NCBI GenBank assembly: GCA_017467535.1
Contig: JAFUST010000019.1
Span: 1-46,747 of the forward strand
DNA from: Prevotella sp.
Lineage (GTDB): Bacteria; Bacteroidota; Bacteroidia; Bacteroidales; Bacteroidaceae
DNA: 46,747 bases
Direction: 5' to 3'
Positions 41,601-46,747 of this stretch are shown piece after piece (the first letter of the stretch is position 1; each line of letters begins with the position of its first letter). The translations under genes and the position numbers were made by a program. The notes under the pieces are model-generated. The model did not search any database. It was not told where the DNA came from and saw only the letters and a program-made list of their open reading frames with translations.

Positions 41601-41750
41601 GCCGACGGTAGCACAACGTCTATCCGTGTTGTTGAGGGCAATGCCGCTGTTGTTGAGGGCTGGTACACAATTGATGGTATCAAACTCAATGCTGCTCCCA
41701 CCAAGAAGGGCATCTATGTCAACAATGGCAAGAAGATTGTAGTTAAATAA
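38610..41750 (+). CDS. MBG-domain repeat surface protein with GKKxVVK tail
   Basis: 1046 aa. Signal peptide about 1-20 (MKRNFLILMLMALLPLGGWA). Then several beta-sandwich repeats of about 75-90 residues, each with a YxG/YDG motif and a GxGNY end (e.g. YTYDGTSKEPTITVTLNNNT..DYTVAYTNNKNVGTG). Next come MBG-like repeats (RIVPDNQVKTYGMADPALTYKVY; ITITANPQTILYGSEPN). A C-terminal domain of about 200 residues holds SWDAEYWNSLVLPFDISVADLSKVLGYAIVN, and the protein ends GWYTIDGIKLNAAPTKKGIYVNNGKKIVVK. Such repeats occur in large adhesin-like proteins of Bacteroidetes. Codon use and GC differ from the housekeeping genes. Likely exposed on the cell surface; ligand unknown. The small ORF at 41772 follows. 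Confidence 0.85.
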   Translation: MKRNFLILMLMALLPLGGWAVSLDPNNFSAGNITYGTAALPDIVVAQNTYQATDYAVDDTQFFTDANGGGATPITNLPTTDIGHYWIKVCGAGQTYSPSQVFYVDFWINAATLTANDVADFASETFTGSQIKPSTTGKVTFNNVTLVEKQDYTVEYGANLNQGNAVGTVKIKGMGNFTTANNNAGVQKTFTIDKRTLASVSVGSISNQTYAYGEAITPVLTVTGLDAESHNYTLEVSDYEVNYNNSNKSVSQNGAVGVLTAAQNGNFTFPAAENVQNATFTISPKNLSDDDVAITAIAAQGYTGAAVEPAPETKWTIGQTANNISGFLKASYDNNTVVGLATVTVAPDSEVQGYENYTGTKSINFVISAADISAATIQFGQDYPQGGYTYDGTSKEPTITVTLNNNTLVKDKDYTVAYTNNKNVGTGVVTITGKGNYASVDAQSQPKTKSENFAINKRVLALTASDEVSTTFGIEPNLKNVVTTNVVSGEDIGGIITTTVWEDQACTTTQVNDLATLQAGTTYYIKAVWATNPAPQQIPEGHTADEYDTEEQEAARANYDTNNQTFEEGEITVTAATLRIVPDNQVKTYGMADPALTYKVYNGETQVSQGTSGTDNNFFTVSPVLTRAEGNDVVNGGYAISVQNQSGQGAAAAANYTLTYETGTLTINKFDITITANPQTILYGSEPNTATLFNSKVKTVNGNGEEVDGDLVTVTISPLQLADQTLIDRTTLGLTLTWDNNISIGNHTGALVPVITNTNFNPSYVPGDVEVKGDASITLGKDAANDATTISNYNGKPVKVKMNFANRSGQTLVEARSWDAEYWNSLVLPFDISVADLSKVLGYAIVNVFNGAHKDASDQIIVDFKLTMKGGNGSDDVLKANKPIVLKTANAIDLNQDYDFGTQTIVAPASAADLTVSVEKGGKTTSFIGTYGQKAITNADNGYLWFLMGNYRNATTGSEWARITSANTWNVVPFAAYADLSEMYTSGARGVIFNMQEADGSTTSIRVVEGNAAVVEGWYTIDGIKLNAAPTKKGIYVNNGKKIVVK

Positions 41751-41771
41751 GTAAATATTGACTAGACAGAA

Positions 41772-41912
41772 ATGAAAAATATGAATTACGAAACACCTTC
41801 AATCAAGGTGGTAAACGTGAACGTCGAGAAATTCATCTGTGCAAGTGGAGAAGAGGCTGGCGGAGGTGCTAGCGACTTCAGCCGCGAGGGATTTGTTGAC
41901 GAAGAAGAATAA
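41772..41912 (+). CDS. Small leader-peptide-like protein, 46 aa
   Basis: Starts 21 nt after the MBG protein stop. The product begins MKNMNYETPSIKVVNVNVEK, continues FICASG and then a Gly-rich acidic end finishing GFVDEEE. A second ATG at 41781 (MNYETPSIKVV) is equally possible. It shares the MxxYxxPxIxxVxxxxExxxxxSG pattern with the 50-aa ORF at 957-1109. No signal peptide or membrane segment. The lack of a Shine-Dalgarno is normal for this phylum. Followed by a hairpin at 41926-41958, so it ends the transcript. Function unknown. Confidence 0.7.
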   Translation: MKNMNYETPSIKVVNVNVEKFICASGEEAGGGASDFSREGFVDEEE

Positions 41913-41925
41913 CATCTATAAATTT

Positions 41926-41958
41926 CTGGGGCGCAGGCTCAAGCGCCTTGCGCCCCAG
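41926..41958 (+). terminator. Hairpin after the MBG/small-protein transcript
   Basis: CTGGGGCGCA (41926-41935) pairs with TGCGCCCCAG (41949-41958), with further pairs inside the arm. It is followed by an AT-rich but not T-rich stretch. Probable terminator or 3'-end stabiliser 13 bp after the small ORF. Confidence 0.7.
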
Positions 41959-41976
41959 AATTATTACTCAAAGCAA

Positions 41977-42032
41977 CGCAAAGCAGCCTAGTCGGTGGGC
42001 AATGTTGAGAGGTTCGACTCCTCGCTTCGCGA
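41977..42032 (+). other. tRNA-like relic lacking the anticodon arm
   Basis: An acceptor-like CGCAAAG (41977-41983) faces CTTCGCG (42025-42031) with one mismatch. A D-arm-like GCCT-AGTCGGT-GGGC (41986-42000) and a T-arm-like (A)GAGG-TTCGACT-CCTC(G) (42008-42024) are in the right order. Only 7 nt lie between the D and T arms, so the anticodon arm is missing. It is not a working tRNA. It may be a deletion relic or an attachment-site remnant of an integrated element. Confidence 0.5.
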
Positions 42033-42083
42033 CAACTTTTCTCATGAAAAGTTATAGTTTTAAATTGTTAATAAAGACACATT

Positions 42084-42156
42084 CGGCCGCTGGCTCGTGA
42101 GAGTAGGCCGGCCCGCAAAAACAGAAGTCGCCGGCCCGTGAGGGTCGGCGATCTTC
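42084..42156. repeat. Two tandem hairpins with GTGA loops
   Basis: Hairpin 1 (42084-42110) has CGGCC/GGCCG with inner CTC-GTGA-GAG. Hairpin 2 (42124-42156) has GAAG.TCGCCGGCCC-GTGA-GGGTCGGCGA.CTTC. Both carry the same GNRA-type loop in the same context. They lie 3' of the convergent DUF6169 gene (stop 42190) and could be terminators or a small repeat family. The rest of 41960-42189 shows no gene. Confidence 0.6.
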
Positions 42157-42189
42157 TATAATATCCGTGATTACCATATGGCAGAAAAT

Positions 42190-42636
42190 TTATAGAGGCT
42201 TTTCGGCCAAGGCTGCTACGGTACTATCAAACTCGTCAGTTATGGCTTGTAGTTGTGAATTGCGATTCTCAATGATGATGGCTACATATAGTTCCTGGCC
42301 CTCCAGATTGGCATGAGTGGTGCGAATAGTGAAGCGGTTGGGATTGGCAGCCTTTTCGAACCATCGTATAAACAGCCGATTGCGGCCAGCCTCACGATGA
42401 TCTGTTGAATCGCAGTAGTATAGCAGTACATTCTCGTATTCTGTGAAGAACTCATCGATGATGATGAATGTAATGGCACTGATATTGGGGTCGTGTGGCG
42501 AACGTATTTTGTCAATCTTAGAGATAGCGAATTGATAGGTGTCACAACCACCAATGGGATTTTCTTCAAGGAAGCGAATGCGATAGAGTATGCCGCCTTC
42601 TGTACGGAATTCGTAACCACCTCCTGCTTCCTTCAC
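42190..42636 (-). CDS. DUF6169 family protein
   Basis: 148 aa. An in-frame TAG four codons upstream leaves GTG at 42636 as the first usable start (MKEAGGGYEFRTEGGILYRIRFLEE). Motifs that I associate with this Bacteroidetes family are EGGILYRIRF, ITFIIIDEFFTEYENVLLYYCDSTDHREAGRNRLFIRWF. Homologues I recall begin slightly further upstream, so the N-terminus may be trimmed. No signal peptide. A 42-residue ORF ends 44 bp upstream on the same strand and may form a two-gene unit with it. Function unknown. Confidence 0.75.
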   Translation of the reverse strand: MKEAGGGYEFRTEGGILYRIRFLEENPIGGCDTYQFAISKIDKIRSPHDPNISAITFIIIDEFFTEYENVLLYYCDSTDHREAGRNRLFIRWFEKAANPNRFTIRTTHANLEGQELYVAIIIENRNSQLQAITDEFDSTVAALAEKPL

Positions 42637-42680
42637 CTCGTAAGGCTACTTAGCATTTATACGCTCAAGAGATAACTTTA

Positions 42681-42809
42681 TCATAAGAACACTACGTTGA
42701 CATCCTTACCCTTAAACTCTGCTTCGAGTTCTTTTTTCCACTCTTGCTTATGCTGAACGGCAGTCCTAATAAAGTCAAGAGCCTGTTCTTTTGTCTTCTT
42801 TGCTTCCAT
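42681..42809 (-). CDS. Small hypothetical protein, 42 aa
   Basis: ATG at 42809, TGA at 42681. The product starts MEAKKTKEQALDFIRTAVQH and ends FKGKDVNVVFL. It is highly charged and predicted helical over most of its length. It has its own -7 box (42838-42846) and a poly-T stretch in the leader. The coding signal rests on promoter placement and the tandem position before DUF6169. It could be a small partner of that protein. Not long enough for a firm family call. Confidence 0.6.
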   Translation of the reverse strand: MEAKKTKEQALDFIRTAVQHKQEWKKELEAEFKGKDVNVVFL

Positions 42810-42837
42810 GTTTTTTTGTTTTTTTTTGATTCATGCT

Positions 42838-42846
42838 GCAAAGATA
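42838..42846 (-). promoter_or_regulatory. Promoter -7 box for the 42-aa ORF/DUF6169
   Basis: On the minus strand TATCTTTGC, 28 bp before the ATG at 42809. No clear -33. Confidence 0.62.
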
Positions 42847-42873
42847 ACACAATTTTCTGAATAATCGTTCGCT

Positions 42874-42924
42874 AATTCTTCACTCTTCACTCTTCACTTT
42901 TCACTTAAAATTCGTAACTTTGCA
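42874..42924 (+). promoter_or_regulatory. Heptad-array/promoter cassette, copy 2
   Basis: Four heptads TTCACTC/TTCACTT (42879-42906), AAAATTCG and the -7 box TAACTTTGC (42915-42923). It differs from 32988-33038 at one base in 51. The ATG of the FAD oxidoreductase is 7 bp after the -7 box, so the leader is only a few nucleotides. Confidence 0.82.
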
Positions 42925-42930
42925 GGCGAA

Positions 42931-43938
42931 ATGGAAAAGGTGAAAGTATTGATAGCGGGCGCAGGACCGGCAGGGAGCACCTGCGGACTGCTGCTCAGGA
43001 AGAAAGGCGTGGACTGCATGGTGGTAGACCGTGCGGTGTTTCCGCGTGATAAGATATGTGGCGGCGGACTGACACCACGGTCGTATAAGTTGCTGGGCAG
43101 GCTCCTGCCTGAGTTTAAGTATGACTATAACAGCGTGCACCGCCTGAAACTCTGCATTGAGGGCGAACAGGTGCTCGACTTCCTGATGGGACGCGAACTG
43201 CGCATCGTGAAGCGCCGCCAGTTTGATGCCCAGTTGCTGGAGGCTTACCGGCAGAGTGGGGGGCAGTTTGTCAACGAGGCCCTGACGGCCATCGAGGAGC
43301 ACGACGGCGCGATAGTGGTTACGCTGAAGTCAGGCCGACAGATAGCCTGCGACTATCTGGTGGGTGCCGACGGTGCCAACAGCCGCGTGAGGCGATACCT
43401 GAACCCTAAGTCCAGCCACGGCATCCTCTGCATGGAGCAGTATGGGCCGAAGTCGGCTGACAACGCCGTGGTGGGCAACCTGTCGCGCAAGTATCAGCAG
43501 GGCTACTACTACAGTTTCCCCAACGAGGCCTACGACGTGCAGGGCTTCGGCGACGGGGTGACCACACCGGAGACCTTCCGCAGCGTACTCAACGAGATGG
43601 GCTGCCCCGACCTGAAGGCGCTGGGTGCCTATATCCCCCAGAGCATAGACTATCCCATCCGCGACCGCATCATCCTGATAGGCGATGCCGGCGGTTTCCC
43701 CAACCGACTGACCTTTGAGGGCATCTACTACGCCTTCCTCACGGCCAGTCATGCCGCCGAGGCCATCAGCACGGGTCGTCCCTTTGCTCTGGTGAACAAG
43801 CAGGTGTTCGACAACAAAAAGAAGGAGGAGCGTGCAGCCCGCTTCTTCTACAGCAATACGGGTCTGACGCTCCTGCGATGGTTGTGTAAGTATTGTTCCG
43901 GCTTAGTCGTCTGGCTCTTCAACAAGGCCAGCGACTAA
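42931..43938 (+). CDS. FAD-dependent oxidoreductase (geranylgeranyl reductase-like)
   Basis: 335 aa. FAD-binding GAGPAG at 10-15 with the downstream acid in VVDRAVFPRDKICGGGLTPRS, a motif typical of geranylgeranyl/digeranylgeranylglycerophospholipid reductase-like flavoproteins. GADGANSRVRR and the second FAD motif ILIGDAGGFPNRLTFEGIYYAF follow. It may reduce isoprenoid double bonds or modify quinone/lipid substrates; the substrate is not determined by sequence. Alone on its transcript, convergent with mdh. Confidence 0.87.
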   Translation: MEKVKVLIAGAGPAGSTCGLLLRKKGVDCMVVDRAVFPRDKICGGGLTPRSYKLLGRLLPEFKYDYNSVHRLKLCIEGEQVLDFLMGRELRIVKRRQFDAQLLEAYRQSGGQFVNEALTAIEEHDGAIVVTLKSGRQIACDYLVGADGANSRVRRYLNPKSSHGILCMEQYGPKSADNAVVGNLSRKYQQGYYYSFPNEAYDVQGFGDGVTTPETFRSVLNEMGCPDLKALGAYIPQSIDYPIRDRIILIGDAGGFPNRLTFEGIYYAFLTASHAAEAISTGRPFALVNKQVFDNKKKEERAARFFYSNTGLTLLRWLCKYCSGLVVWLFNKASD

Positions 43939-43951
43939 CCTTTTAACCTTA

Positions 43952-44956
43952 TTACAGGTTCGGGTTGATCTTGCTCCACTCGGCAATGGGGGGCACGATG
44001 TTCAGCGTGACCAGTTCGTCGCGCATCTTGCAGAGGTGCTCATAACTCTGGTCGAGTTTGGCGTTCTCCTCGGCGGTACCCTGAGGAATCTCGTACTTGG
44101 CACCCTCGGCGGTCATCGTGGTCTTCATGGCCATCATGATGTGGTCGTACTTGTCGGTCTTCACATAGGTGCCAACGGGGAAGCGGAAGGCCTCACCGCC
44201 CATAGCGGCACGAATCATCTCCACCGACAGATAGGCAGGGCTCTGGAACGACGAGCGGCCGCGCAGTTCGATGATCTTGGCACCACCCTTGGTGACGGCG
44301 GTCTTCATCTGCTCCCACTCCTCAGCGGGGAACTCGGCCGTGCCGATGATGTCGGTCAGTTTGCGACCGGCGATGGTCACGTGGCTGCCGAAGACGGCCA
44401 TCTGCTCGCCGTGACCGCCATAGGTGGCGCAGCCCTTGATCTCGCTCTGCTTCACACCGAACTTCTTGGCCAGAGCCGACTGCAGACGAGTGGTGTCGAG
44501 ACCAGCCAGCGTAGTCACCTGACCGGGCTTCAAGCCGCTGTAGAGCAGGGTGACCAGACCAGTGAGGTCGGCGGGGTTGAAGATAATCACCACGTGCTTC
44601 ACGTCGGGGCAATACTTCTTGATGTTGAGGCCCAGTTCCTCGGCAATCTTGCAGTTGCCGGCCAGCAGGTCCTCGCGGGTCATGCCTGCCTTGCGGGGAG
44701 CACCGCCCGAGGAGATGATGTACTTGGCACCAGTGAAGGCCTTCTCCACGTCGGTGGTAGCCACGATGTTGGCCTCGTCGAAGCCGCTCTGGCGCATCTC
44801 TTCGGCCACACCCTCAACGGCGTTTGCTGCCAGGGGAATATCGTAAAGACAGATTTCGCTTGTCAGACCCATCATCAGGGCGGTCTGAACCATGTTAGAA
44901 CCGATGGCGCCGGCAGCGCCAACAATCACGAGTTTGTCGTTTGTCAAAAATGCCAT
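43952..44956 (-). CDS. mdh: Malate dehydrogenase
   Basis: 334 aa LDH/MDH family. NAD motif VGAAGAIGSNMVQTA (about 12-26), GAPRKAGMTREDLLAGN, the HGEQMAVFGSHV catalytic region with the active histidine, and TTRLQSALAKKFGV. Interconverts malate and oxaloacetate, which in Prevotella feeds the fumarate-succinate fermentation branch. Own promoter (44989-44997). Confidence 0.95.
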   Translation of the reverse strand: MAFLTNDKLVIVGAAGAIGSNMVQTALMMGLTSEICLYDIPLAANAVEGVAEEMRQSGFDEANIVATTDVEKAFTGAKYIISSGGAPRKAGMTREDLLAGNCKIAEELGLNIKKYCPDVKHVVIIFNPADLTGLVTLLYSGLKPGQVTTLAGLDTTRLQSALAKKFGVKQSEIKGCATYGGHGEQMAVFGSHVTIAGRKLTDIIGTAEFPAEEWEQMKTAVTKGGAKIIELRGRSSFQSPAYLSVEMIRAAMGGEAFRFPVGTYVKTDKYDHIMMAMKTTMTAEGAKYEIPQGTAEENAKLDQSYEHLCKMRDELVTLNIVPPIAEWSKINPNL

Positions 44957-44988
44957 AATTCTTTAGAGTTTAAGATTTCATTTCGAGC

Positions 44989-44997
44989 GCAAAGTTA
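44989..44997 (-). promoter_or_regulatory. Promoter -7 box for mdh
   Basis: On the minus strand TAACTTTGC, 33 bp upstream of the ATG at 44956. Confidence 0.7.
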
Positions 44998-45006
44998 CTA
45001 TAATAA

Positions 45007-45034
45007 ATTGAGAATTGGAAATCGAGGATTGAAA
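45007..45034. repeat. Heptanucleotide array (ATTGANN type)
   Basis: Four degenerate phased heptads (ATTGAGA, ATTGGAA, ATCGAGG, ATTGAAA) between the divergent mdh and HerA promoters. Related in sequence to the arrays at 6835 and 34147. Confidence 0.65.
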
Positions 45035-45093
45035 AATTGCGGGCCGCGGCAAAAAAAATGTGGATTATGAATGACGGATTGCAAATTATTTAG

Positions 45094-45102
45094 TATCTTT
45101 GC
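45094..45102 (+). promoter_or_regulatory. Promoter -7 box for HerA-like gene
   Basis: TATCTTTGC, 30 bp upstream of the ATG at 45132. A TTG lies at 45079 but is too close for a -33. Confidence 0.65.
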
Positions 45103-45131
45103 AAAGTAGAAATGACAAAAACAAAAGCAAT

Positions 45132-46715
45132 ATGTACGACAAAGAACGCGGGCTGTACATTGCCCACTGCCAGAACGGCGCACTGAGTATTATAGGAAAA
45201 ATGGCCAACCGCCACGGACTGATAGCGGGAGCCACGGGAACGGGTAAGACCGTCACGCTGCAGGTGATGGCTGAGACATTCTGCCAGGCAGGCGTGCCCT
45301 GCTTCATGGCCGACATGAAGGGCGACCTCTCGGGCATCTCGCAAGCGGGCAAGATGAGCGGTTTCATTGAGAAGCGCCTGCCGGAGTTCTTTCCCGATGG
45401 CGAAGCCGTGGAGTTTCAGGCCTGCCCCGTCAGGTTCTATGATGTCTATGGCGAACAGGGCCACCCCATGCGGGCCACGGTATCGCAGATGGGGCCGCAG
45501 TTGCTGAGTCGTCTGCTGGGACTCAACGAGACGCAGGACGGCGTGCTGAACATCGTGTTCCGCGTGGCCGACGAGCGGGGCTGGCTCATCGATGACCTGA
45601 AGGACCTGCGCTCGGTGCTCGACTTCGTGCAGAAGCACGCCAAGGAGTATGCCACGAAGTATGGCAATGTGGCTGCCGCCTCGGTGGGTGCCATCCAGCG
45701 TGCGCTGTTGCAGTTGGAGAACCAGGGTGCCGACAAGTTCTTCGGCCTGCCGTCGTTCAATATCGAGGATCTGATGCAGACACAGGATGGCCGGGGCATC
45801 ATGAGCGTGCTGGCGGCCGACAAACTGATGATGCAGCCCAAACTCTACTCCACCTTCCTGCTCTGGCTGCTCTCTGAACTCTACAGCACGCTGCCCGAGG
45901 TGGGCGACCTGGATAAGCCCAAACTGGTGTTCTTCTTCGACGAGGCCCACATGCTGTTCGAGGGCACCAGCAAGGCTCTGCTCGACAAGATAGAGCAGGT
46001 CATCCGCCTGATCCGCTCGAAGGGCGTGGGCATCTACTTCATCACGCAGAGCCCCACGGACATCCCCGAAAACATCCTCGGACAACTGGGCAACCGCGTG
46101 CAGCATGCCCTCAGGGCCTACACGCCGAAGGACCAGAAGGCCGTGAAGACCGCCGCCGATACCTTCAGGGCCAACCCGGCCTTCAAGACCGACGAGGCCA
46201 TCATGAACCTGGAGACGGGCGAAGCCCTGGTGTCACTGCTCGACGAGAAGGGCGCACCCAGCGTGGTGGAGCGGGCCAAGATACTGTTCCCGCTGAGTCA
46301 GATAGGTGCCGTGACCGAAGGTCAGCGCAATGATATCATCCGCCAGAGCAGCATCTATGGCCGCTACGACAACCCTGTCGATCGTGAGAGTGCCTTCGAG
46401 GTGCTGCTGGCCGAGGAGGAGCGCCAACTGGCCGAGACCGAAGAGGCCGAGGAGCAGGAGCAGAAGGAGAAGGCAGAGAAGAAAGAGGAGAAGAAGAAGC
46501 CGGGCATCATGGGCAAGGTGTGGAAGGCTGTGCTCACGGCTGTCACCTCGACCATCGCCACGTTGCTGGGCACGTGGGTGAGCAACAAGGTGTCAGGCAA
46601 GCAGACGAAGAGCCGCACCTCGGCCAAGGAGAAGGTTGTGAAGAACGCCACCAGCGCCGCCACCCGCACCATCACCAAGGAACTGACCCGCGATATACTC
46701 GGAAACCTGAAGTAG
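45132..46715 (+). CDS. HerA-type ATPase, DUF853 family
   Basis: 527 aa from the ATG at 45132 (MYDKERGLYIAHCQNG); earlier in-frame codons overlap the promoter. Walker A AGATGTGKT (32-40), Walker B LVFFFDEAHMLFEG, then FITQSPTDIPENILGQLGNRVQHALRA as in FtsK/HerA helicases. An acidic-basic charged segment follows (about 435-465) and then a hydrophobic stretch (VLTAVTSTIATLLGTWVSN) before a basic tail. Members are called bipolar DNA helicase-like (E. coli YjgR), but their role is not established. No NurA partner is adjacent. Confidence 0.92.
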   Translation: MYDKERGLYIAHCQNGALSIIGKMANRHGLIAGATGTGKTVTLQVMAETFCQAGVPCFMADMKGDLSGISQAGKMSGFIEKRLPEFFPDGEAVEFQACPVRFYDVYGEQGHPMRATVSQMGPQLLSRLLGLNETQDGVLNIVFRVADERGWLIDDLKDLRSVLDFVQKHAKEYATKYGNVAAASVGAIQRALLQLENQGADKFFGLPSFNIEDLMQTQDGRGIMSVLAADKLMMQPKLYSTFLLWLLSELYSTLPEVGDLDKPKLVFFFDEAHMLFEGTSKALLDKIEQVIRLIRSKGVGIYFITQSPTDIPENILGQLGNRVQHALRAYTPKDQKAVKTAADTFRANPAFKTDEAIMNLETGEALVSLLDEKGAPSVVERAKILFPLSQIGAVTEGQRNDIIRQSSIYGRYDNPVDRESAFEVLLAEEERQLAETEEAEEQEQKEKAEKKEEKKKPGIMGKVWKAVLTAVTSTIATLLGTWVSNKVSGKQTKSRTSAKEKVVKNATSAATRTITKELTRDILGNLK

Positions 46716-46747
46716 TGATAAGTGAAGAGTGAAGAGTGAAGAGTGAA
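46715..46747. repeat. Heptanucleotide array GTGAAGA at the window end
   Basis: GTGATAA followed by three GTGAAGA units and a partial one, starting at the last base of the HerA stop and running off the window. The reverse complement of the unit matches the TTCACTC heptads at 32993 and 42879. Confidence 0.85.

Noticed and set aside
41977-42032. Functional tRNA gene
   Set aside because: There is no anticodon arm, one acceptor mismatch and no CCA.

Overview
The window looks like chromosomal DNA of a Prevotella-type member of the Bacteroidales. Evidence: at least twenty matches to the Bacteroidetes promoter -7 box TAnnTTTG(C), often with a TTG near -33; few Shine-Dalgarno sites; a Bacteroidetes-only DUF4290 protein; MBG-type surface protein repeats; secreted proteins ending in a short GKKxxxK tail; and gene orders typical of the group. 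Most genes are GC-rich. Three patches are more AT-rich: about 1-300, 36850-37950 and 38000-42900. These hold accessory or surface-related genes.

Layout. 1-1110: 3' end of a group II intron abutting the 3' part of a surface-protein gene, then a 50-residue small protein. 1190-5816 (minus): M23/LysM peptidase, recG, ispD and a DJ-1/PfpI protein. 5894-8555 (plus): NAD kinase and an ABC exporter. 8901-14544 (plus): a complete tripartite export operon (ABC ATPase, two MacB-type permeases, membrane-fusion protein, TolC-type outer-membrane protein). 14631-15908 (minus): GH53 endo-galactanase. 16000-17382 (plus): short ComEC-type protein. 17342-23076 (minus): a compact housekeeping operon tsaB-DUF4290-murA-rimM-dxr-rseP. 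23235-25784 (plus): yicC, a DUF559-guanylate kinase fusion and nadD. 25750-30019: surface-glycan genes (GT2, flippase, LicD) and an opine-dehydrogenase-like gene. 30016-32894 (minus): metG and a HAD phosphatase. 33060-36293 (plus): membrane metallophosphoesterase, FMN-binding protein and an orphan sensor kinase. 36327-37862: gamma carbonic anhydrase and a toxin-antitoxin-like pair. 38025-41912: a long structured leader, a 1046-residue MBG-repeat surface protein and a second small protein. 41926-42809: hairpins, a tRNA-like relic, DUF6169 and a 42-residue ORF. 42931-46715: FAD oxidoreductase, malate dehydrogenase and a HerA/DUF853 ATPase.

The most striking feature is a family of GC-rich palindromic elements that insert at or inside genes without destroying them. 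One copy carries a DUF559 (Vsr-like) nuclease ORF between inverted 41-42-bp ends and is fused in frame to guanylate kinase. A solo end sits in the first codons of nadD. A nuclease-less pair is inserted in frame in recG. A related pair supplies the stop codon of the DJ-1 gene and the start codon of ispD. This resembles a REP/RAYT or Rickettsia-palindrome system built around a DUF559 nuclease.

A second, independent layer consists of heptanucleotide tandem arrays of unrelated sequence at ten loci. They repeatedly supply start or stop codons, are read in frame within tsaB, and in two places come with an almost identical promoter cassette. Other leads are a pair of small leader-peptide-like proteins that follow tail-bearing surface proteins, a TA-like cassette flanked by a duplicated promoter fragment, and a structured leader with overlapping pairings.
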